From CAZTHK01 sp964613215 (GTDB lineage: Bacteria > Krumholzibacteriota > Krumholzibacteriia > Krumholzibacteriales > CAZTHK01): a stretch of 24,901 nt of DNA. The position numbers and the translations under genes were made by a program. Below, piece after piece: positions 7,001-14,936 of this stretch (the stretch's first letter is position 1; the number at the start of each line of letters is the position of its first letter). Where the stretch lies: assembly GCA_964613215.1 (NCBI GenBank), contig CAZTHK010000033.1:1-24901 (forward strand), in the 5' to 3' direction. The notes below the pieces were generated by a model. It did no database searches, was not told the origin of the DNA, and saw only the letters and a list, made by a program, of their open reading frames with translations.

Positions 7001-9010
7001 GTGAGTAAAGATCTGGTCGGTTACACCCTGTTCAGAGACTATGGACTGAATCCCAGCAGTAGTTACTACTACCGGGTCACCTGTGTCGATTCCTGTGGTA
7101 ATGAGAGCAATTACAGTGATGAGGGCTACATAACCACTAATCCTCCTTATCAGACCGGTTGGCCCAATATTGTTGAGAAGGAAACCGCCAGCAGCCCCAA
7201 TATCGGTGATATAGACGGTGACAGGCATCCTGAAATAGTGGTCGGATCGGATTATGTATATGCCTGGCATGAGGATGGAGTTGAGGTGATAGACGGAGAT
7301 AACAAACCCCTCACCTGGGGTGTATTGAATACGGAGGGAAGCACTTTTACCGCCTCGGTGGCCCTGGCTGAACTTGACGACACCCTGGGAATGGAAATTA
7401 TTGCTGCTTCATGGGATACCGATGAATTATTCGTATTCAACAGCAATGGTAATAATCTCCCCGGATGGCCCAAAACGCTGGAGCAATTTTGCTGGGCCAG
7501 CCCGGTGGCGGGCGACTTCGACGGGGACGGTGAATTGGACATTATCGCTTACGATATCCTGGGGAATGTCTACGTGTGGCACTCGGATGGAACCGAGTTC
7601 ATGGATGGCGATGGCAATCCGGCCACAGACGGAGTGTTCTTCCAGGCGGGTGAACCCGAAGACGGCTGGCATGTCTGCACTCCTGCACTGGCTGATATGG
7701 ATGGTGACAATGTGGTGGAGTTGATTGTTTCCGCCTCACTGGACAGCACCTACTGCCTCAACTCCGACGGCACCAGTGTGCCCGGCTGGCCGGTACCGCT
7801 GGCTGATTCGGATGCTAATGTAACCGCCAGCCCGGTGGCCGGGGATATTGACAATGACGGATATATGGAAGTTGTAGTACGCAACAGTGCAGGAAGGGTA
7901 AGCGTAATAAATCATGATGGAACAGTTATGGACGGCTGGCCCAGGTGGGCGTATAACGGAAGCAGTTTCTTTGCCGGCTCTCCCGCTCTGGCCGATTTAA
8001 CCGGAGACGGCAGGCTGGAGGTGGTGGTACCGGCCAATGACAGCAAATGCTATATTTACAGGTATGACGGAACCCAGCTTCCCAACTGGCCTCAGCCCTA
8101 TTCATCCGGCGGCACCACAGAATCATCACCGGTTATAGCTGATATTGACAATAACGACAGCCTGGACGTTATCCTGGGTTGCGAGGAAGGTTATATCAAT
8201 GCCTGGGATATCAATGGAAATCTGCTGGCCGGTTTTCCCATCAAGCTGAGCAGTTTTGTGCGTGGCACCCCCATGGTAAAGGATATCGACTTTGACGGAG
8301 ACATTGAGCTGGTGGCTTCCTGCTGGGACAGGAAAGTTTATATCTGGGATATGCCCGCCTCCAGATACTATGGATTCGCTCCCTGGAATGGTTTCCACGG
8401 CAATGAATACAATTCGGGCTGGAAGGAATTCGAGGGAGTAACCGGGGCAAAGAGCGTGTCCTGCATGTTCAGATATCTTAACGGCAACATCGAACTCAGG
8501 TGGACCACCTCGCTGCCGGAGATGCTGTCATGGGACCTCTACCGCAGGTGTGGTGATAGCGACTATGAGATGATAGCATCGGGACTGGAAGCCGACCAGA
8601 CCGGTTCGGTAAAATACTCCGACCTGACAGTTGAGGAGGGGCTGGTCTATACCTATAAGATAGAGGCCAGAGAGCACCCGGAATTATTCGCCGAGACCGA
8701 GAGGATAGAAATACCGGTTACCACTGCCAGACTGTACCAGAATCATCCCAATCCATTTAATCCCAGCACCTCCATAGCATTTACCATCCCCGGAGGATCA
8801 GACAGCAAGATGGGTGTGGTTTTGAATATCTACGATGTCCGGGGTGCTCTGGTGAAGACACTGGTCAACGATGTCATGCCTGGGGGGCGTTATAAGGTCA
8901 GCTGGAACGGGAAGAACAGCCGGGGAAGCAGCGTGGCCAGCGGAGTCTATTTCGCCAGGCTGGCGGTGGGTAGTTTCCGCTCTACCAGAAAGATGATACT
9001 TCTCAGGTAA
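4028..9010 (+). CDS. Secreted gingipain-like C25 cysteine protease with FG-GAP repeats and C-terminal sorting domain
   Basis: Extracellular or cell-surface cysteine endopeptidase of 1660 residues. A signal peptide (residues 1-24, cut after VSA) precedes a C25-type propeptide region. The peptidase domain spans about 244-612: the catalytic His is in HVGHG (H489) and the catalytic Cys in MNCTNVAFD (C524), followed by the family-typical CLAEYFLLNQNGGAFAITG. Two immunoglobulin-like CARDB-type domains follow (about 712-945), then a fibronectin type III domain (about 945-1040). About eight FG-GAP/VCBS units occupy roughly 1056-1442, with Ca-binding-like loops such as DIDGDRHPE and DFDGDGELD. The tail (about 1569-1660) carries YQNHPNPFNPST and ends SGVYFARL...KMILLR, a FlgD-like/type IX-like sorting domain. 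AGGAGG lies 8 bases before the ATG. It appears monocistronic, between its own promoter and a terminator. Substrate specificity is unknown. Confidence 0.93.
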   Translation: MCRLLTLVSSMSIILSLLVTPVSAGTISFPFEIETSRMEFVEPSEGDLTVEVEGFNHTNYIGFPSLPYRTFGVLIPQGEEVAGYHVDILDSVLVDSSIPLSPFRGDLLTDGTRRGIIAEGEDVLTDDGEFPRSRIRYLGSSSYKGYRIASFAVYPFRYNIKSNRLMLEKKLRVVIDTEPASGFPLRLERMRHVDGFREAARRRVESMVVNPWMCGSYSFSDIRVNREERRFLPSYLPSMEGSEVKYLIITDDEMSSAFQRLASWKTRKGVPAVVRTLSWISQNYRSGADLAESIRIFIQEAYAKWGVEWVCLGGDTDIIPARFAYTTFYSGEFIPTDMYYSCLDGTWNADRDSLWGEGYKSAEEPGDDADLYSEVYLGRIPVSNYSDANLMVDKLISYSTPVDSVSKGKFTFLAEVIFPPDYTEGDDIILDGAEMAQSIYTPYLETNTDIVTSRLYETCDMYTGSICISKSVAIDSLNAGTNHVVHVGHGYKYNMSVGSGSILNYDAKNLINGEALFSMYLMNCTNVAFDTDCLAEYFLLNQNGGAFAITGSSRSAFPSASKPYMDDYYRLYFNHNIVQLGRTYTESREDHTPAAYGETSDRWTHFIYNYLGDPEISSFKSEAVPFQVSIPSSAEFGPNGIDIQVNSEGAPFDSALVCLYKEGDDYQYALTNGSGMASFNDFYCKDEGWIKVTVTGLNHCRFQDSIQVLEEMDPYLRISDRSVSDDISGNDDGVVDAGEELSIYIELENTGQSDAEDIYAILSSSDTAVTITDSTALYPDIQVGRDEYPNDGFVMSFDAATQDEQVVEFTLNIHDSTGGYWPEKFALEIHSHQLEQFVNQVSDQVPYGDGDGEIEDYEQYVLKVGIKNFGSGLAYGMQAKLRSSDPDVNITDSVSVYNDIATIQTEYGDGFVLSEDDVSSDNYVTFELTDYFGRKFTAEMELRRPAAPVNLTFDSSFGPTEIHVTWNNPDSLENYRYLVYHSTSPGGPYEMVSKDLVGYTLFRDYGLNPSSSYYYRVTCVDSCGNESNYSDEGYITTNPPYQTGWPNIVEKETASSPNIGDIDGDRHPEIVVGSDYVYAWHEDGVEVIDGDNKPLTWGVLNTEGSTFTASVALAELDDTLGMEIIAASWDTDELFVFNSNGNNLPGWPKTLEQFCWASPVAGDFDGDGELDIIAYDILGNVYVWHSDGTEFMDGDGNPATDGVFFQAGEPEDGWHVCTPALADMDGDNVVELIVSASLDSTYCLNSDGTSVPGWPVPLADSDANVTASPVAGDIDNDGYMEVVVRNSAGRVSVINHDGTVMDGWPRWAYNGSSFFAGSPALADLTGDGRLEVVVPANDSKCYIYRYDGTQLPNWPQPYSSGGTTESSPVIADIDNNDSLDVILGCEEGYINAWDINGNLLAGFPIKLSSFVRGTPMVKDIDFDGDIELVASCWDRKVYIWDMPASRYYGFAPWNGFHGNEYNSGWKEFEGVTGAKSVSCMFRYLNGNIELRWTTSLPEMLSWDLYRRCGDSDYEMIASGLEADQTGSVKYSDLTVEEGLVYTYKIEAREHPELFAETERIEIPVTTARLYQNHPNPFNPSTSIAFTIPGGSDSKMGVVLNIYDVRGALVKTLVNDVMPGGRYKVSWNGKNSRGSSVASGVYFARLAVGSFRSTRKMILLR

Positions 9011-9041
9011 GTGTTTTTGACAATTCAACCCGATTGCCGGT

Positions 9042-9081
9042 AATCCGGTTGCCGGCTTAATAAAGCCGTCAGCCGGATTTT
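9042..9081 (+). terminator. Rho-independent terminator after the C25 protease
   Basis: AATCCGG (9042-9048) pairs with CCGGATT (9073-9079). The stem continues inward through CGGCTT/AAGCCG to a four-base loop (AATA, 9059-9062), giving a long stem with one mismatch and a G-U pair, followed by TTTT. It lies about 30 bp after the protease stop. Confidence 0.8.
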
Positions 9082-9250
9082 CCCGGAAGGCTTAAGAACT
9101 GTTCATGATTTTTCTATAATCCACGGTAGGGTGAATTGTTTTTTTCTGAATCTCCACAGGACAGTACGGTATCAATCTGCCGGGAATTATAAGAATATTC
9201 AAACAGGTTAATGTTATCTCTTCCCATTTCTGTCATAGGTATAAAGACAA

Positions 9251-9280
9251 TTGACACCGGTACAGTTTATAGTGTATTGT
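9251..9280 (+). promoter_or_regulatory. Candidate sigma-70 promoter for the acyl-CoA dehydrogenase/etf operon
   Basis: TTGACA (9251-9256), an 18-base spacer and TATTGT (9275-9280, 4/6 to consensus), the same geometry as the protease promoter. It sits 90-120 bp upstream of the first gene of the operon. The rest of the 9082-9369 gap shows an AT-rich stretch and a run of G (about 9295-9301), and no gene. Confidence 0.45.
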
Positions 9281-9369
9281 ATAAAACCTTATTTGGGGGG
9301 GTGGAAGTGGCGGATGTATCCGGTAAAATTTTCCGTTTGTTAGATAAAACCAATCAATAGAGGAGAGAG

Positions 9370-10533
9370 ATGATTCTGGGGCTGTCCGAAGAAGAAAAGA
9401 TGATACAGAAGACTGCCCGTGACTTTGCCCGGAAAGATCTGGAAAAGGTTGCCGGGGAGAGTAATCTTGAGGGTAAATTCCAGGACCAGATATATCACCA
9501 ACTTGGAGAGCTGGGGTTTATGGGTATAACCCTGCCGGAGAGGTATGGGGGGGTGAACATGGGTACCTTCTCCCTGTTGTTGGCTCTGGAAGAAATCAGC
9601 AAGGTCTGTGCTTCCACCGCAGTAACCCTCTCTGTGCACAATTCCCTTACCAACTGGGCCATCCTGGAGTACGGCAGTGAGAGCATACGGGAGAAATATC
9701 TTCCCAGACTGGCTACCGGTGAAATACTGGGAGCATATGCCCTTACCGAACCACAGGCTGGAAGTGATGTTTCTGCCATAAGGCTTTCAGCGGAAAAGAA
9801 GGGTGACGAGTACATACTAAATGGTACCAAGATATTCATATCCACCGGTGACAGAGCTGGCGCAGTTATAGTATTTGCCAGAACAGATCCGGAGGACAGG
9901 AAGGGGGGAATTAGCGCGTTGGTGGTTGAGCCTTCCTGCCCTGGATTTTCGGTGGGCAAGTTCGAGCAGAAGATGGGGATGAAGGCTTCCACCACGGTGG
10001 AACTTGTTTTTGAGGATTGCCGGGTGCCCGCAGAGAATTTACTGGGAGATGAGGGGGCGGGAATGAAGATGGCCCTGCAGGGGCTTAACGTTGGAAGAAT
10101 AGGGATTGCCGCCCAGGCGCTGGGTATTGCTCAGGCTTCCCTGGATGAAGCGGTTAAATATGCCCATGAGCGCAAACAGTTCGGCCGCAGGATTATTGAT
10201 TTTCAGGGGATCAGGTGGAAGATCGCCGATATGGCCACCAGTCTTGAAGCTTCCCGGCAGATGGTATACCGGGCGGCCAGATTGAAGGATGCTGGCAAGA
10301 ATATTTCCAAGGAAGCTTCAATGGCCAAGTTGTTCACCACCCAGGCTGCCAACAGGATTGCCTATGAATCTCTTCAGATCCACGGAGGAGTTGGTTATAC
10401 CTCCGAATTCAAGATAGAAAGGCTTTTCCGGGATGCCCGGGTAACCGAGATCTACGAGGGAACCAGCGAGATTCAGCGGATGGTGATTTTCAGGGAGGTA
10501 TTGCAGGAGTACGATAAGATTCTGGAAACTTAA
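9370..10533 (+). CDS. Acyl-CoA dehydrogenase, short/medium-chain type
   Basis: FAD enzyme that oxidises a saturated acyl-CoA to the trans-2-enoyl-CoA and passes electrons to electron-transfer flavoprotein. The 387 residues are standard family length. N-terminal helical domain: ITLPERYGG. Middle domain: YALTEPQAGSDV, the first ACAD signature. C-terminal domain: QIHGGVGYTSEFKIERLFRDARVTEIYEGTSEIQ. The Glu in YEGTSE (E363) sits at the catalytic-base position of short- and medium-chain enzymes (compare butyryl-CoA dehydrogenase). AGGAGAG directly precedes the ATG. The next three genes encode both Etf subunits and the Etf:quinone oxidoreductase, so it probably feeds the quinone pool. Chain length cannot be fixed from sequence. 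Confidence 0.95.
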   Translation: MILGLSEEEKMIQKTARDFARKDLEKVAGESNLEGKFQDQIYHQLGELGFMGITLPERYGGVNMGTFSLLLALEEISKVCASTAVTLSVHNSLTNWAILEYGSESIREKYLPRLATGEILGAYALTEPQAGSDVSAIRLSAEKKGDEYILNGTKIFISTGDRAGAVIVFARTDPEDRKGGISALVVEPSCPGFSVGKFEQKMGMKASTTVELVFEDCRVPAENLLGDEGAGMKMALQGLNVGRIGIAAQALGIAQASLDEAVKYAHERKQFGRRIIDFQGIRWKIADMATSLEASRQMVYRAARLKDAGKNISKEASMAKLFTTQAANRIAYESLQIHGGVGYTSEFKIERLFRDARVTEIYEGTSEIQRMVIFREVLQEYDKILET

Positions 10534-10573
10534 CATTGGTTTAATACAGTTACAGTATTGAAAGGAGGATCAG

Positions 10574-11365
10574 GTGAAGATTATTTCCCTACTGAAGAGA
10601 GTGCCCGATACAGAGGCAAGGATACTTATTAACCGGGAGGGGACGGGGATCCAGGAGGAGGGGATTAAATATATTATTAATCCATATGATGAATACGCCA
10701 TTGAAGAAGGGTTGCAGCTAAAAGAGAAGATAGGGGAAGACAGCAAGGTTACCGTGGTATGCCTGGGACCGGAGGAATCCACCGAGGTTATCAGAACAGC
10801 TCTGGCCATGGGTGCCGATGACGCCATCCATATATGCGATCCCCGGCTGGAAGATCCCAACCCCTTTACTGTCTCTGCAGTTCTTGCCAGGGCGGTAAAG
10901 GAAGAGGGTTTTGATATAATATTCAGCGGCAAGCAGGGGACCGATTACGATATGGCTCAGGTTCACGGAATTCTCTCTGAAATGCTGGATATTCCTCAGG
11001 TCACCATGGCCCAGGATTTCGAATTGTCCGGGGATAGTGGCGAAGCGGTGGTAAAGAGAAGCATCGAGGGTGGAAGCGAGATGGTCAAAACCAGGCTCCC
11101 GGCCCTGATTTCCTGTGAGAAGGGGCTTAATGAGCCCCGTTATGCTTCCCTGCCGGGAATAATGAAGGCCAAGAAGAAGGAGATAAAGAAAATGACACTT
11201 TCCGACCTGGGAATTGAAGAAGTTCCGGGGACGGGAAAGAGTGAGATAACCAATTGGCTTCCCCTTCCCAAGGGGGGAGAGTGCAAGATGGTGGAGGCTG
11301 AGGAGCTGGAGGATGCGGTTAAGGAATTGGTAAGATTGCTGAGAGAGGAAGCAAAGGTTATATAG
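10574..11365 (+). CDS. etfB: Electron transfer flavoprotein, beta subunit
   Basis: AMP/FAD-binding small subunit of the Etf heterodimer that takes electrons from acyl-CoA dehydrogenase. The 263 residues begin MKIISLLKRVPDTEARI and carry the conserved GKQGTDYDMAQVHGILSEMLDIPQVT motif (near residues 118-142). The start is a GTG with a near-perfect AAAGGAGG 5-6 bases upstream. It is 40 bp after the acyl-CoA dehydrogenase and 24 bp before etfA, in one operon. Whether this Etf is simple or bifurcating cannot be decided here. The partner is a membrane FadF-type oxidoreductase, with no butyryl-CoA/ferredoxin-type complex in the operon, so simple electron transfer to quinone is more likely. Confidence 0.95.
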   Translation: MKIISLLKRVPDTEARILINREGTGIQEEGIKYIINPYDEYAIEEGLQLKEKIGEDSKVTVVCLGPEESTEVIRTALAMGADDAIHICDPRLEDPNPFTVSAVLARAVKEEGFDIIFSGKQGTDYDMAQVHGILSEMLDIPQVTMAQDFELSGDSGEAVVKRSIEGGSEMVKTRLPALISCEKGLNEPRYASLPGIMKAKKKEIKKMTLSDLGIEEVPGTGKSEITNWLPLPKGGECKMVEAEELEDAVKELVRLLREEAKVI

Positions 11366-11389
11366 ATTTGAATCTGGAGGATCTGAAAG

Positions 11390-12367
11390 ATGTCTGATGA
11401 TATACTCGTAGTTGGAGAGATAAGAGAAGGAGAGCTGAAAAAGATTATCAGAGAGCTTATTACCGGTGCCAGGATCATAGGTGAACAGGGCGGAGGTAAG
11501 ATCAGTGCCATTCTTATAGGTAAGGCTGCGGGGGAAGTGGCTGAGAGCATCAAGGATCTGGGACTGAACAGGATTACTGCAGTGGAGGACGATGTGGTCA
11601 GCAGCTACTCCACCGAGGGGTATGCCTCTGTCCTGGCAGAGCAGATAAAATCATCCCAACCCGGCTATGTCCTGCTGGGAGCCACCGCAATGGGGAGAGA
11701 CCTGGCTCCAAGGGCGGCGGCAAAGGTGGATGGAGTGATGTTCAGCGACTGTGTTGATCTCAGGATGGAAGATGGCAGGGTAGTGGCTAAGAGACCGGTA
11801 TACTCGGGAAAACTCTTCGTTGAGATCGCACCCACTACTAAGCCTGTTTTTATTACTGTAAGGCCGAATAACCTTCCCCCCGCCGAACCGGAAGGTGATG
11901 AAACCGGGATTTCCAGGATAAGCTCCGGTATTTCCAGTGATATGATAAGAGCGATTGCTACCGAGGTGGTTGCCCTGGAGGGGGGCCGCCCGGATATTAC
12001 CGAAGCGGATGTTATTATTTCAGGGGGAAGGGCCATGAAGGAGGCATCCAACTTCGAGATACTGGGAGAGCTGGCCGATCTTCTGGGAGGGGCGGTAGGA
12101 GCATCCCGCGCGGCGGTGGATGCGGGCTATGCTCCCCAGGATATTCAGGTGGGCCAGACCGGGAAGATAGTGAACCCGAAACTTTATGTAGCCTGCGGTA
12201 TCTCCGGGGCTATTCAGCATCTGGCCGGAATGAGAACCTCCAAGGTGATAGTGGCAATCAACAAGGATCTTAATGCGCCCATCTTCGAGAAGGCTGACTA
12301 CGGTGTGGTGGCTGATCTTTTCGAGGCGGTGCCCATCATGACCAGGGAAATCAAAGCTATTCTGTAG
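11390..12367 (+). CDS. etfA: Electron transfer flavoprotein, alpha subunit
   Basis: FAD-carrying large subunit of Etf, 325 residues, normal length for a version without an N-terminal ferredoxin domain. The N-terminal adenine-nucleotide-hydrolase-like fold includes LLGATAMGRDLAPRAAAKV (about 98-116). The C-terminal FAD domain has the signature VGQTGKIVNPKLYVACGISG followed by AIQHLAGM (about 257-285). The ATG follows GGAGG by about 10 bases. It lies directly after etfB and 132 bp before the membrane oxidoreductase. Confidence 0.96.
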   Translation: MSDDILVVGEIREGELKKIIRELITGARIIGEQGGGKISAILIGKAAGEVAESIKDLGLNRITAVEDDVVSSYSTEGYASVLAEQIKSSQPGYVLLGATAMGRDLAPRAAAKVDGVMFSDCVDLRMEDGRVVAKRPVYSGKLFVEIAPTTKPVFITVRPNNLPPAEPEGDETGISRISSGISSDMIRAIATEVVALEGGRPDITEADVIISGGRAMKEASNFEILGELADLLGGAVGASRAAVDAGYAPQDIQVGQTGKIVNPKLYVACGISGAIQHLAGMRTSKVIVAINKDLNAPIFEKADYGVVADLFEAVPIMTREIKAIL

Positions 12368-12499
12368 CTGGTTGGTGGGAGGGGAGGGGGAAGGTATAAA
12401 CAGGTGATGATTTCGATATTGGGAACATTATATCATGGCCAGACCATGCTGAAGAGACAGAATTGAGTTAATCGTTTTAGTCCCTGCGGGAGGAATGGT

Positions 12500-14521
12500 A
12501 TGACCACAGAGGGAATCATCCTGCTTGTTATTTTTGCCGGCGTACTGGTAGCTTTCGGCTTTGTTCTGAGGCTGTTGATCAGGACCATCAGGCTGGGAGA
12601 GCCGGAGGACCGGTATGACAGGCCCTGGGAGAGAATCAAGTCTGTTATAGTGTATGTTTTTGCTCAGGCCAGGGTATTAACCCAGCCAGCCGGACTGGGG
12701 CATTTTGTAATATTCTGGGGGTTTATATTCATAACCCTGGGAACTTTCGAACATATTATTTCAATGATAATCCCTCCCTTCAGTTATGAGTTGATCCTGG
12801 GTCACTCCCTGGCAGCGGCCATATCGTGGGGACAGGATATTCTGGGAGTGCTGGTGCTGGGTGCACTGATTGCGGGAGCGGTGAGGCGCTATATTTTCAA
12901 GCCGGAACGTTTAAATATAGACGATCCCAGGGCGGCCCGTGAAGCGGGTCTGGTGTTACTGCTCATCTTCGTGCTGATTCTGCTGATGTATGGTTTCAGG
13001 GGTACCAGCCTGCTGATGGATGATTTCGCTTTCAGTAAAACGGTGGCTCCGGTCACCCACTACGCCGCTTCCCTTATGGAGGGATGGGGTATCAACCTGC
13101 CTGTGGCCAACGGTATATTCTCCTGGTCTCATCACATGTTAATATTCTTCTTTCTTCTGTATATTCCTTTTTCCAAGCACGATCACATCCTGTTTGCCAT
13201 TCCCAATGTATTCCTGCGGAATCTTGATCACATGGGATCCCTCACCAGGATGGACTTCGAGGATGAAACGTCAGAGAAGTTCGGTATCTCCGAGGTTCAG
13301 GAATATACCTGGAAGCAGCTACTGGATTTGTTCTCCTGCACGGAATGCGGCAGGTGCCAGGTTGCCTGCCCTGCTTATCTGACCGAAAAACCTTTGAGCC
13401 CCTACCGGGTGATACACAATCTCAGGGGTCACCTTATGGAACGCAAGGACAGCCTTCTGAATGAGAATTCGGAGGAGCAGGGTGGTGTTTCCATAATGCC
13501 GGAAGTAGTATCTGAGGATGAAATATGGGCATGTACCACCTGTGGGGCCTGCATGGAGAAGTGCCCGCCCTTTATCGAGCATGTTCAAAAGATAGTTGAT
13601 CTGAGAAGATACCTGGTGCTGATGGAGAGTAAATTCCCCTCCGAGATGACACAGGTATTCAAGAATATGGAGGTTAATTACAATCCCTGGTCCATGGGCT
13701 ACGCTTCCAGAGCGGATTGGGCGGAAGGGCTGGAGGTGCCCCTGGCTTCGGAAAAGCAGGAGTTTGATGTTCTCTTCTGGGTAGGTTGTGCAGGTTCATT
13801 CGATGACCGGGGGCAGAAGATTGCCAGGTCCATGGTGAATCTTCTGAAGGAAGCGGATGTGGATTTTGCCATACTTGGAACTGAGGAGATGTGCTGTGGT
13901 GAAACCGCCCGGAGGATGGGGAATGAATACCTGGCCCATATGTTGATAGAGGGTAACATAGAGAACCTTAAGAAGTACAAGTTCAACACTATATTAACCA
14001 TATGCCCCCATGGCCTGAACACCTTCAGGGCGGAATACCCGGAATTCGGTTATAACAAGCCGGTGGTTCATCACTGCGAGTTCCTGCTGGAGCTGATGGA
14101 TCAGGGGAAAATAAAGGCAGGGAGCGGAGAGAAGATACGGGGGGTATATCATGATTCCTGTTATCTGGGCAGGTACAATGAAATCATCGACCAGCCCAGG
14201 AAGATAATGGGCAGTATAGGCGGAGTGGAGCTGGAGGAGTTCGAACGCCGGGAGAAGGATAGCTTCTGTTGCGGTGCGGGAGGGGGAAGGATGTGGATGG
14301 AAGAGGATATCGGCAAGAGGATAAATGAAGAGCGGGTGGATGAATTCTTGGGCACCGGAGCGGATCATATCTTTACCGCCTGCCCCTTCTGCATGACCAT
14401 GTTCGAGGATGGATTGAAGAGCCGCGACCGGGCCGAGGATATCACCGTACTGGATATTGCAGAGATGCTGGATAAAGCCGGGGATAAAGGCAGGGGGGAG
14501 GAAGTAAGAGAGCAAAGCTGA
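12500..14521 (+). CDS. Membrane Fe-S Etf:quinone oxidoreductase (FadF/EMO type)
   Basis: Takes electrons from reduced Etf to membrane quinone. The 673 residues begin with a NarI/heme-b-like membrane domain with about five helices (near 5-29, 67-91, 106-128, 149-165, 207-224) and candidate heme histidines (H68, H85, H102, H211/H212). A cytoplasmic dicluster ferredoxin domain follows, CTECGRCQVACP (C280, C283, C286, C290) and CTTCGACMEKCP (C345, C348, C351, C355). Then come two CCG domains as in heterodisulfide reductase HdrB: MCCGETARR (C465/C466) and FCCGAGGGR (C590/C591). GGGAGG precedes the ATG by 6 bases. This architecture is known for FadF and for the syntrophic Etf:(methyl)menaquinone oxidoreductase. 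Context with acyl-CoA dehydrogenase and etfBA fits exactly. Direction in vivo (respiration or reverse electron flow) is unknown. Confidence 0.93.
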   Translation: MTTEGIILLVIFAGVLVAFGFVLRLLIRTIRLGEPEDRYDRPWERIKSVIVYVFAQARVLTQPAGLGHFVIFWGFIFITLGTFEHIISMIIPPFSYELILGHSLAAAISWGQDILGVLVLGALIAGAVRRYIFKPERLNIDDPRAAREAGLVLLLIFVLILLMYGFRGTSLLMDDFAFSKTVAPVTHYAASLMEGWGINLPVANGIFSWSHHMLIFFFLLYIPFSKHDHILFAIPNVFLRNLDHMGSLTRMDFEDETSEKFGISEVQEYTWKQLLDLFSCTECGRCQVACPAYLTEKPLSPYRVIHNLRGHLMERKDSLLNENSEEQGGVSIMPEVVSEDEIWACTTCGACMEKCPPFIEHVQKIVDLRRYLVLMESKFPSEMTQVFKNMEVNYNPWSMGYASRADWAEGLEVPLASEKQEFDVLFWVGCAGSFDDRGQKIARSMVNLLKEADVDFAILGTEEMCCGETARRMGNEYLAHMLIEGNIENLKKYKFNTILTICPHGLNTFRAEYPEFGYNKPVVHHCEFLLELMDQGKIKAGSGEKIRGVYHDSCYLGRYNEIIDQPRKIMGSIGGVELEEFERREKDSFCCGAGGGRMWMEEDIGKRINEERVDEFLGTGADHIFTACPFCMTMFEDGLKSRDRAEDITVLDIAEMLDKAGDKGRGEEVREQS

Positions 14522-14603
14522 CCTTCTGGATTGCCGGCTTTCCTCCGGAGATGAATAACAGAGGATTCCGGGCGGCCGGGTATCTCCCGGGATGAAATAA
14601 GAA

Positions 14604-14628
14604 GAGCCGGATCATAGCGATCCGGCTC
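14604..14628. terminator. Bidirectional hairpin terminator between the etf operon and ferredoxin
   Basis: GAGCCGGATC (14604-14613) and GATCCGGCTC (14619-14628) form a perfect 10-bp stem with a five-base loop, between two convergent genes. Reading on the minus strand the stem is followed by TTCTTATTT, so it works best for the ferredoxin gene. On the plus strand the tail is only moderately T-rich. Confidence 0.75.
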
Positions 14629-14657
14629 CTGTTCGATTAATAATTAAAAGTCCCCTG

Positions 14658-14849
14658 TTAATCTTCTTTCCATGAAATTGCTTCCACAGGGCAGTTGTCG
14701 ATAGCTTCCTGAATTTCATCTTCATCTGCCTCTTCAGGGTCTGTTACTCTGGCTACATCGTCTTCCATTTCAAAAACATCGGGGCAGGTCTCCACGCACA
14801 ATTCACAACCAGTGCAGAGGTCCTCGTCAACAACAGGTACTTTTGCCAT
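14658..14849 (-). CDS. Small single-cluster [4Fe-4S] ferredoxin
   Basis: Low-potential cytoplasmic electron carrier of 63 residues. Cluster ligands are predicted as C12, C15, C18 (CTGCELC) and C53 (NCPVEAI). A further Cys, C22 in VETCP, remains where Desulfovibrio gigas-type monocluster ferredoxins have their non-ligand Cys. The second cluster of 2[4Fe-4S] ferredoxins is absent, replaced by an acidic segment (EMEDDVARVTDPEEADEDE). The ATG at 14849 has AAAGGAG 6 bases upstream; a TTG two codons earlier would overlap that site and is rejected. It has its own promoter and terminator and faces the etf operon. A role beside the Etf/FadF chain is plausible but unproven. Confidence 0.93.
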   Translation of the reverse strand: MAKVPVVDEDLCTGCELCVETCPDVFEMEDDVARVTDPEEADEDEIQEAIDNCPVEAISWKED

Positions 14850-14880
14850 AACCAACTCCTTTGTTTAAGTTACTCACAGC

Positions 14881-14909
14881 TAAATAGCAATATGAGCAAT
14901 TTATGTCAA
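14881..14909 (-). promoter_or_regulatory. Sigma-70 promoter of the ferredoxin gene
   Basis: On the minus strand TTGACA (14909-14904), a 17-base spacer and TATTTA (14886-14881, 4/6 to consensus). The predicted start near 14874 leaves a leader of about 25 bases containing the AAAGGAG site. Confidence 0.6.
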
Positions 14910-14936
14910 GTGATTTTTGTAAACTTGCCAGTGCGG

